Below are positions 57,760 to 64,000 of a stretch of 64,000 nucleotides of DNA, in pieces. The position numbers and the translations under genes are program-made. Below the pieces are notes generated by a model that did not search any database, was not told the origin of the DNA, and saw only the letters and a program-made list of their open reading frames with translations. Each line of letters begins with the position of its first letter. Position 1 is the stretch's first letter. This DNA comes from Cupriavidus pauculus (lineage in GTDB: Bacteria > Pseudomonadota > Gammaproteobacteria > Burkholderiales > Burkholderiaceae). Location of the stretch: contig NZ_CP044065.1 in the NCBI RefSeq assembly GCF_008693385.1, forward strand, positions 124,001 through 188,000, in the 5' to 3' direction.

Positions 57760-60638
57760 CAGGCGTGGCTCCTGTGTTCACCGGCGCCGAACAGGTTGCT
57801 GTCGCAGCGGCCGCAGAGGGTGGGGTGGGCCGGATTGTGGCCCACGTCGGCGCGATAGTGCCAGCAGCGCTCGCACTTGGCGTGCGCGGACGGCGTGACC
57901 GTGACGAGCAGGTCGCCGCCTTCCGGCGCCGGCTCCACCTTGGCCGCGGAGGTCAGCAGCACGAAGCGCAGATCGTCGTCGAGGCTCCGCAGCGCGGCCA
58001 GCACCGGGCCGCCCGCGGCGATCGTGACTTCCGCCTGCAGCGACGAACCGATCTCGCCCTCGACGCGCACCGCTTCGAGTTGCCTGGTCACCTCGGCGCG
58101 CACGGCGCGGATCTCGTGCCACTTCTGCAGCAGGTCGTCCGCGGCATCGACGGCGGGCACCGCGTAGTACGTGCTCGTGAAGATCGTGTCCTTGTGCTCG
58201 GTACCGTGCGCGAAGATCTGCCACGCTTCTTCGGCCGTGAACGACAGGAACGGCGCCATCCAGTGCAGCATCGCCTGCGTGATGTGATACAGCGCGTTCT
58301 GCGCGGCGCGGCGTGCCTGCGAGTTCGGTGCCGTCGTGTACAGGCGGTCCTTCAGCACGTCGAGATAGAAGCCGCCGAGGTCTTCGGAGCAGAACGTCTG
58401 CAGCTTGGCCACCACCGGATGGAATTCGTACGCGTCGTAGTGCGACAGCACTTCCTTCTGCAGGCGGTCGGTCAGCGCCACCGCGTAGCGGTCGATCTCG
58501 AGCCATTGCGACGGCGGCAGCGCGTGCTGCGCGTGGTCGTAGTCGGTCAGGTTCGACAGCAGGAAGCGCAGCGTGTTGCGGATGCGGCGATAGCCTTCCA
58601 CCACGCGCTTGAGAATCTCGTCGGAGATCGACAGCTCGCCCGAGTAGTCGGTCGAGGCTACCCACAGACGGATGATCTCGGCGCCCATCTTGTTCGAGAT
58701 GTCCTGCGGCGACACGGTGTTGCCGACCGACTTCGACATCTTGCGGCCTTCGCCATCGACGGTGAAGCCGTGCGTGAGCAGCGCCTTGTACGGCGGCTTG
58801 CCGTACAGCATCGAGGCCGTCAGCAGCGACGAGTGGAACCAGCCACGATGCTGGTCCGAACCCTCGAGGTACAGGTCCGCGAGGCGGCCATCCGGTTCGT
58901 CGGCGGACGGATCGTAGAGATCGTCGCGGTGCGAGCCGCGGATCACGGTCCAGTGCGTGGTGCCCGAGTCGAACCACACGTCGAGCGTGTCGCGGTTCTT
59001 CTCGTACAGCGCGGCCTCTTCACCGAGCAGTTCCTTCGGATCGAGCGTCTGCCAGGCTTCGATGCCATGCTGTGCCACGCGCTTCGCCACTTCTTCCAGC
59101 AGCTCCGGCGTGCGCGGATGCAGCGCGCCGGTTTCCTTGTGCACGAAGAAGGCCATCGGCACGCCCCATTGGCGCTGGCGCGAGAGCGTCCAGTCCGGGC
59201 GATGCGCGATCATGTTGTGCAGGCGCTGCTTGCCCCAGGCCGGATAGAACTCGGTGGCCTCGATGCCCGCGAGCGCGGTCTCGCGCAGCGTCGGGCCGTC
59301 GTTGGTCGGCACCACATCCATGCCCGCGAACCATTGCGAGGTGGCGCGATAGATGATCGGCGTCTTGTGACGCCAGCAGTGCATGTAGCTGTGCTCGTAC
59401 TTGTGCGAGTTGAACAGGTTGCCCGATTGTTCGAGCACCGCGACGATCTTCGGGTTGGCGTCCCAGATCATCTGGCCGCCGAACAGCGGCAGCGTGCTCG
59501 CGTAGACGCCATCGCCCATCACCGGGCTGATGATGTCCGCGTCGGGCATGCCATGCGCCTTGCACGACTGGAAATCCTCCACGCCGTAGGCGGGCGCCGA
59601 GTGCACGATGCCCGAGCCCGTGTCGGTGGTCACGTAGTCGCCGAGGTAGATCGGCGACAGGCGGTCGTAGCCGGCGTCCATCTTCGCGAGCGGATGGTGG
59701 AAGCGGATCTCCGACAGGGCCTCGCCGCGCGCGGTGGCCACGACTTTGCCTTCCAGGCCGTAGGTCTTGAGCTGCTCTTCCACGCGCTCGGTGGCGAGGA
59801 TCAGGTAGCCGCGCGGCGTATCGACGAGCGCGTACTCGACCTCGGGATGCACGTTGAGCGCCTGGTTCGACGGGATCGTCCAGGGCGTGGTGGTCCAGAT
59901 CACGATCCAGCCCGGCTTGGCCTCGAGCTGCGCGAGCGGCACGTGGAAAGCGTGCGCGAGCTTGTCGGTCTCGGCGAACGGGAAGCCGACGTCGATCGAC
60001 AGGTCGACCTTGTCCTTGTACTCGACCTCGGCTTCGGCAAGCGCGGAGCCGCAGTCGAAGCACCAGTTCACGGGCTTCAGGCCGCGGAACACGTAGCCCT
60101 TCTCCATGATCTTGCCGAGGGCGCGCAGTTCGTCGGCCTCGTTGCTGAAGTTCATGGTCAGGTACGGGTGCGCCCAGTCACCGAGCACGCCGAGGCGCTC
60201 GAAGTCCTTCATCTGGCGCGCGATCTGCTCGGTGGCGTACGCGCGGGCCTTCGACTGGACTTCCTGCACGGGCAGGCCCTTGCCGAACTGCTTCTCGATC
60301 TGGATCTCGATCGGCATGCCGTGGCAATCCCAGCCCGGCACGTACACGGCGTCGAGGCCCGTCAGGCCGCGCGCCTTCACGATCATGTCCTTGAGGACCT
60401 TGTTGACCGCGTGGCCGATATGGATGTCGCCATTGGCATACGGGGGGCCGTCATGGAGCACGAATTTCTTCGCACCCTTGCGCGCCGCGCGGATCTTCTT
60501 GTAGAGCTGCTTGTCCTGCCATTGCTTGACCCATTGCGGCTCACGCTTGGGCAGGTCGCCCCGCATGGGGAACGGCGTATCCAGCAGGTTGACCGGATAC
60601 TTGCTTTTCTCGGGCTTGGCGCGTTTGTCGTCGGACAT
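57759..60638 (-). CDS. ileS: Isoleucyl-tRNA synthetase
   Basis: A 959-residue class I synthetase. Signature motifs: [13 protein letters not shown] with HIGH at residues 73-76, [11 protein letters not shown], the editing domain with [23 protein letters not shown] in [12 protein letters not shown], and the C-terminal zinc-binding tail [12 protein letters not shown]...CGRC. Length fits bacterial type I enzymes (E. coli 938 aa). ATG 60638 ([12 protein letters not shown]) is chosen; the frame remains open upstream to 60734, but that part does not resemble the family. It follows ribF by 132 bp and overlaps lspA. Confidence 0.97.
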   Translation of the reverse strand: MSDDKRAKPEKSKYPVNLLDTPFPMRGDLPKREPQWVKQWQDKQLYKKIRAARKGAKKFVLHDGPPYANGDIHIGHAVNKVLKDMIVKARGLTGLDAVYVPGWDCHGMPIEIQIEKQFGKGLPVQEVQSKARAYATEQIARQMKDFERLGVLGDWAHPYLTMNFSNEADELRALGKIMEKGYVFRGLKPVNWCFDCGSALAEAEVEYKDKVDLSIDVGFPFAETDKLAHAFHVPLAQLEAKPGWIVIWTTTPWTIPSNQALNVHPEVEYALVDTPRGYLILATERVEEQLKTYGLEGKVVATARGEALSEIRFHHPLAKMDAGYDRLSPIYLGDYVTTDTGSGIVHSAPAYGVEDFQSCKAHGMPDADIISPVMGDGVYASTLPLFGGQMIWDANPKIVAVLEQSGNLFNSHKYEHSYMHCWRHKTPIIYRATSQWFAGMDVVPTNDGPTLRETALAGIEATEFYPAWGKQRLHNMIAHRPDWTLSRQRQWGVPMAFFVHKETGALHPRTPELLEEVAKRVAQHGIEAWQTLDPKELLGEEAALYEKNRDTLDVWFDSGTTHWTVIRGSHRDDLYDPSADEPDGRLADLYLEGSDQHRGWFHSSLLTASMLYGKPPYKALLTHGFTVDGEGRKMSKSVGNTVSPQDISNKMGAEIIRLWVASTDYSGELSISDEILKRVVEGYRRIRNTLRFLLSNLTDYDHAQHALPPSQWLEIDRYAVALTDRLQKEVLSHYDAYEFHPVVAKLQTFCSEDLGGFYLDVLKDRLYTTAPNSQARRAAQNALYHITQAMLHWMAPFLSFTAEEAWQIFAHGTEHKDTIFTSTYYAVPAVDAADDLLQKWHEIRAVRAEVTRQLEAVRVEGEIGSSLQAEVTIAAGGPVLAALRSLDDDLRFVLLTSAAKVEPAPEGGDLLVTVTPSAHAKCERCWHYRADVGHNPAHPTLCGRCDSNLFGAGEHRSHA

Positions 60639-60770
60639 GTCTTGATTCTCGGGATACAGTCGGGCGCGGCGGTAGTTGCGTGTCGCCGCGCGATCATTCG
60701 GATATCTGGCGGGTGAGGCGGAGTGGCGGGCCACCGGGGCCGCGGTATCACGTACCGGGCACCGGCTCCG

Positions 60771-61736
60771 CTACCTAATTCGGTCGGTTGCCGAGGTCGC
60801 GTCCGGGGCGGTCAGCCCAAAGAATGCCCGCGCGTCGGCACTGTCCTTCGCGATGGCGGCGGTCAGCTCGTCCAGGCTGTCGAAGCGCGCCTCGTCGCGC
60901 AGCTTCTTCATGAACTCCACGCGCACGAGCTTGCCGTAGAGGTTCGCATTGAAATCGAACAGATGCACTTCCAGCAGCACGCGGCCCGCGTCCTCGATGG
61001 TCGGCCGCACGCCGATGCTGGCCACGCCCGGCAACGGCCGGTCGGCGAGCCCATGCACCTGCACCACGAAGATGCCGTTGACGGCCGGGCGCTTGTGCGA
61101 GATACGCAGGTTCAGCGTCGGAAAACCGAGGTCGCGGCCGAGCTTGCGGCCGTGGATCACGTGGCCGCTGATCGCATAGCCGTGGCCCAGCAGCCGCCGC
61201 GCGTGCTCGAGGTCGCCTTCCTCGAGCGCCTGGCGCACCGCCGAGCTGGAGATCCGCACGCCACCTTCGGAGACGGAGCCCATCTGCTCGACGTCGAAGC
61301 CGTACTGCTGGCCCGCCTCGCGCAGGAAGTCCACGTCACCGGCGCGCCGCGCGCCAAACCGGAAGTCGTCGCCGACCAGCACCCAGCGCGCGTGCAGCCC
61401 GTGCCACAGCACGTTCTCGACGAAGGCTTGCGGCGACTGCGCGGCAAAGTGGGCGTTGAAGTGTTCCACCACCACGCGATCCACGCCATTGGCGCGCAGC
61501 GCATCCAGCTTGTCGCGCAGCAGCGCGATGCGTTTCGGCGCGCGGTCGGGCGTGAAGAATTCGCGCGGATGCGGCTCGAAGGTCATCACGCACAGCGGCA
61601 GGCCGCGTGCGTCGGCGGCCGCGCGGGCGCGCGCGAGCAGCGACTGGTGGCCGCGGTGCACACCGTCGAAATTGCCGATGGTGAGCGCGCAGGGCGCCCG
61701 GCTTTCGGCGTTGGGCAGGCCGCGGAAGACTTTCAC
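60771..61736 (-). CDS. ribF: Bifunctional riboflavin kinase/FAD synthetase
   Basis: A 321-residue enzyme making FMN and FAD from riboflavin. The N-terminal FMN adenylyltransferase domain has ALTIGNFDGVHRGHQSLL (HRGH at 27-30), MTFEPHPREFF and VGDDFRFGARRAGD. The C-terminal riboflavin-kinase domain has ISGHVIHGRKLGRDLGFPTLNL, GVASIGVRPTI and EVHLFDFNANLYGKLVRVEF. It is the first gene of ribF-ileS-lspA. A minus-strand TATAAT at 61777-61772 is a possible -10 giving a 30-nt leader. Confidence 0.96.
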   Translation of the reverse strand: MKVFRGLPNAESRAPCALTIGNFDGVHRGHQSLLARARAAADARGLPLCVMTFEPHPREFFTPDRAPKRIALLRDKLDALRANGVDRVVVEHFNAHFAAQSPQAFVENVLWHGLHARWVLVGDDFRFGARRAGDVDFLREAGQQYGFDVEQMGSVSEGGVRISSSAVRQALEEGDLEHARRLLGHGYAISGHVIHGRKLGRDLGFPTLNLRISHKRPAVNGIFVVQVHGLADRPLPGVASIGVRPTIEDAGRVLLEVHLFDFNANLYGKLVRVEFMKKLRDEARFDSLDELTAAIAKDSADARAFFGLTAPDATSATDRIR

Positions 61737-62018
61737 GAGGACGGCGAAAAAGCAATTCGGGGAAAACGGGCATTATAAGGCGAATGGCCCCGTCTGCCCC
61801 ATTTGGTGGCGCACCGGCGCCCGATCAAGGGCCAATGTGGGCGGAAAGCCGCCGAAGCATGGCGCGGCACGGCAAAAGGCGGCATGATATGCGCCACTCG
61901 GAATACCAATCGCGCGACACATGCAATGCTCGGTGCGCCTTGCCGATTCTGTCGTTTTTGGCAGTGTCGGGCAGGGGCGGGCGGCGCCCGCGGTGTCAGC
62001 GTCAGATCAGGGTCAACA

Positions 62019-63809
62019 TTGAACGCGCTGCTCAACAAGTTACTGCCCCCGCCCGGGCCGCCGCTCGACACCGAGACGCGCGCAAAACTGCTGGCCACGG
62101 TCCATCGCGTCTCCCCGACGGGGATCGGCGCTTCGCTCGTGCTGCCAGGCCTGACGGCCGCGACGTTCTGGCACGAGGCCCAGCACACGGCGCTGCTGGC
62201 ATGGTGCGCGGTCATGCTGATCCTGACGGCCACGGTCGCGTGGTTCTACTTCGGCTACAAGCGCGATGGCGGCCGCATGAGCCGTTCCGCCCACACGCGC
62301 AAGTGGTGGAACAACATGCGCGTGTACTCGTTCGTCACGGGGCTCACGTGGGGCAGCTCGGCGCTGCTGCATCTCTATACGGACTCGAGCGTGTTCTCGG
62401 CGGTGCTCTATCTGCTGACACTCGGCGTGCTGGCCGGCGGTGCCACGTCGCAGTCGCCGGTCCCGTCGAACCTCGTCTTCGCGGGGGTGCCGATCCTCGT
62501 GCCGAACGTGCTGCTCGCCGACTTCGCGTTCCCGGGGCACGGCGGCTATGTGCAGCTGTTGCTGATCGTCTACGCGCTGATGCTCGCGCGCCATGCGCTG
62601 AACCTCCAGCACGCGCTCGTGCGCGCCATCCAGCTCGAGAGCGGCAGCCGCCGGCTGGCCAAGCAGTTCCAGGAAGAAAAGGAACGCGCGCTCCATGCCA
62701 GCGAGGAGAAATCGCGCTTTCTCGCCGCGGCCAGCCATGACCTGCGGCAGCCCGTGCATGCGCTGGTCATGCTCGTGGAAGCGTTGCGCGCGCGCAACCA
62801 GTCGAGCGCGCTGCACCCGCTCGTGGAGCAGGTCGCGGCGGGCACGCAGACCATCGACCTGCTGTTCCGCTCGCTGCTGGACCTCTCCAAGCTCGAGGGC
62901 CGCAAGGTACTGCCCACGCTGGAGCCCTGCGACCTCAACGGGCTGATCCATGACGTGATGAGCCAGTTCGCGGCCGATGCGCGCGAGAGCGGCCTGTCGC
63001 TGAATCCGCGGGTTCCCGACGAGATCTACGCGATGGCCGAACCGGTGCTGCTGCGGCGCGCGCTGTTCAACCTCGTGCAGAACGCGCTGCGCTACACGAA
63101 GCGCGGCGGCATCCTCGTCACGGCCCGGCAACGCCGCAAGCATATTCGCCTCGAGGTGTGGGATACGGGCGCGGGCATCACCCCGGAGCATCTGCCCGAT
63201 ATCTTCTCGCCGTATTACCAGGTCCACAACCCGCAGCGCGATCCGTCGCAGGGGCTCGGCCTTGGCCTCGCGATCTTCAAGGAGTGCGTGCGGCTGATGC
63301 GCGGAACGTACGGCGTGCGGTCCGTGCCGGGCAAGGGATCGGTGTTCTGGTTCGCGCTCGCGCCGGCGCCGGCGGAATCCATCGCCAGCATCCGCGCGAT
63401 GCGCGCCAATGCGCGCGCCGAGGAAGCGAAGCCGGAGCCGATGCGCGGCACCGTGCTCGTGGTCGATGACGACAATCAGATCCGCAAGGCGTGGATCGCG
63501 CTGATGGAAGCGTGGGGTATCCGCGTGGCATGCGCCGCGCATGGCGCCGAGGCCGACAGCCTGTTCCGCAAGGGGTTGAAGCCGGACATCATCTTCTGCG
63601 ATCTGCGGCTTCCGGGCAGCGAGAATGGGCTGGACCTGCTCGAGCGCTGGCAGACCACGCAGCCGCAGGCGCGCAGTGCATTGCTCACGGGCGATCTGAA
63701 ATCCGACGCGCTCGTGGCGGCGGAAGAGGCGGGGTACTTCGTGTTGCCGAAACCGGTCGATCCGGCGGCATTGCGCATGCTGCTGCGCCGTTGGCTGCAT
63801 CCGGCCTGA
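62019..63809 (+). CDS. Hybrid sensor histidine kinase with C-terminal receiver domain
   Basis: A 596-residue membrane kinase. The N-terminal part has about five to six transmembrane segments (within 36-200) and no periplasmic sensor domain. A short coiled stretch (about 205-232) leads to the HisKA box FLAAASHDLRQPVHALVM with His240; the ATPase domain has the N box NLVQNALRYT (351), G1 DTGAG (382-386) and G2 GLGLGLAIF (412-420). The receiver domain (about 476-590) has VVDDD, the phospho-acceptor Asp528 (IIFCDLRLPG) and Lys578. Start TTG 62019 is chosen for its AGGG at 62009-62012; the upstream open frame includes ribF-divergent leader and is unlikely. The partner is probably the LuxR-type regulator converging on it. 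The signal is unknown. Confidence 0.88.
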   Translation: MNALLNKLLPPPGPPLDTETRAKLLATVHRVSPTGIGASLVLPGLTAATFWHEAQHTALLAWCAVMLILTATVAWFYFGYKRDGGRMSRSAHTRKWWNNMRVYSFVTGLTWGSSALLHLYTDSSVFSAVLYLLTLGVLAGGATSQSPVPSNLVFAGVPILVPNVLLADFAFPGHGGYVQLLLIVYALMLARHALNLQHALVRAIQLESGSRRLAKQFQEEKERALHASEEKSRFLAAASHDLRQPVHALVMLVEALRARNQSSALHPLVEQVAAGTQTIDLLFRSLLDLSKLEGRKVLPTLEPCDLNGLIHDVMSQFAADARESGLSLNPRVPDEIYAMAEPVLLRRALFNLVQNALRYTKRGGILVTARQRRKHIRLEVWDTGAGITPEHLPDIFSPYYQVHNPQRDPSQGLGLGLAIFKECVRLMRGTYGVRSVPGKGSVFWFALAPAPAESIASIRAMRANARAEEAKPEPMRGTVLVVDDDNQIRKAWIALMEAWGIRVACAAHGAEADSLFRKGLKPDIIFCDLRLPGSENGLDLLERWQTTQPQARSALLTGDLKSDALVAAEEAGYFVLPKPVDPAALRMLLRRWLHPA

Positions 63810-63852
63810 TTGGGCCTGATTGGGCCGGAGGGGGCCGGAGGGGGCCGGCGCC
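63803..63852. repeat. 10-bp tandem repeat on the sensor-kinase stop codon
   Basis: Five 10-bp units: GGCCTGATTG (63803, 63813), GGCCGGAGGG (63823, 63833) and GGCCGGCGCC (63843). The first unit contains the TGA stop (63807-63809). The array fills the gap to the convergent regulator gene. Confidence 0.9.
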
Positions 63853-63855
63853 GTG

Positions 63856-64000
63856 TTACTGGCGCAGGCGGAAACGCTCCATGCGCGACATGACCTGCAT
63901 GCGCGTACGCACACCAAGGCGCTGCAGGATCGCGGACACGTGTTCCTTGACGGTGTTTTCGGTCAGGCCGAGCTTGCGCGCGATGACCTTGTTCGGCAGC
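63856..64000 (-). CDS. LuxR/NarL-type response regulator, C-terminal part (truncated by window edge)
   Basis: The last 47 residues of a DNA-binding response regulator. LPNKVIARKLGLTENTVKEHVSAIL is the GerE/LuxR helix-turn-helix, followed by QRLGVRTRMQVMSRMERFRLRQ and the stop at 63856-63858. The N-terminal receiver domain, expected but not seen, would lie beyond base 64000. It converges on the hybrid kinase, with a 46-bp repeat-filled gap, and is probably its partner (inference). Confidence 0.85.
   Translation of the reverse strand, partial: LPNKVIARKLGLTENTVKEHVSAILQRLGVRTRMQVMSRMERFRLRQ

Noticed and set aside
57729..60716. A 995-codon open frame on the plus strand
   Set aside because: It lies antisense to ileS and has no domain or start signal; ileS has all synthetase motifs.
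62040..63917. A 625-codon open frame opposite the sensor kinase
   Set aside because: Composition is His/Arg/Ala-rich shadow sequence, while the plus frame has a complete kinase.

Overview
The window is a GC-rich chromosomal segment of a betaproteobacterium, most likely Cupriavidus or a close Burkholderiaceae relative. The evidence is gene order and protein sequence: dnaK-dnaJ-pabBC | panB-dgk-folK-pcnB-HAD-hda-perM | purM, mutL-miaA, murJ-sirB1, rpsT, argF, clpS-clpA and ribF-ileS-lspA-coaBC-dut, together with a tripartite-tricarboxylate (Bug/TctC-type) receptor. About 59 protein genes are supported. No rRNA, tRNA, CRISPR array, insertion sequence or phage gene was recognised.

Layout. 3-983 is the 3' part of pilU (twitching ATPase), followed by a glutathione peroxidase. 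1541-7978 (minus) is a 2-hydroxy-acid oxidation block: glcF, glcE, glcD, a GcvA-like LysR regulator and a second FAD-linked D-2-hydroxy-acid dehydrogenase. 8115-12094 holds a cobalamin adenosyltransferase and the heat-shock pair dnaK-dnaJ, with a clear sigma-32 promoter. 12168-20275 is folate, pantothenate and RNA housekeeping: a fused pabB-pabC gene facing the panB-dgk-folK-pcnB-HAD-hda-perM run. purM reads away from perM at 20444.

21539-33847 is the main accessory region, lying between purM and the mutL-miaA-GNAT run. A PLP-type MocR regulator is divergent from one long operon: M20 deacylase, dipeptide-type ABC importer (receptor, two permeases, fused double ATPase), class III aminotransferase, BauB-like cupin, acetylpolyamine amidohydrolase/HDAC-type deacetylase, and a Zn-dependent N-carbamoyl-amino-acid hydrolase. 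A 20-bp perfect dyad sits in the regulator/operon gap. Together these genes look like an import and catabolism system for an N-acylated or N-carbamoylated amine or omega-amino acid. The substrate cannot be read from the sequence.

33854-43296 returns to housekeeping (GNAT, miaA, mutL, dedA, sirB1, murJ, rpsT, DUF3579, argF, ppnP). The argF leader contains a small ORF with tandem Arg codons and a terminator-like hairpin. 43365-49067 holds murB, yajQ, a DUF192 protein, a tiny secreted Lys/Ala-rich protein, an rluE-type pseudouridine synthase, icd, an alpha-carbonic anhydrase and a cold-shock protein with a long leader. 49548-54210 has clpS-clpA, then a TctC-type receptor with a glyoxalase-like protein. 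54301-61736 (minus) is ribF-ileS-lspA-coaBC-LLM oxidoreductase-dut. The window closes with a hybrid sensor kinase facing the 3' end of a LuxR-type response regulator.

A recurring oddity is short (9-16 bp) tandem duplications sitting on stop or start codons, seen at seven gene 3' ends and one gene start.
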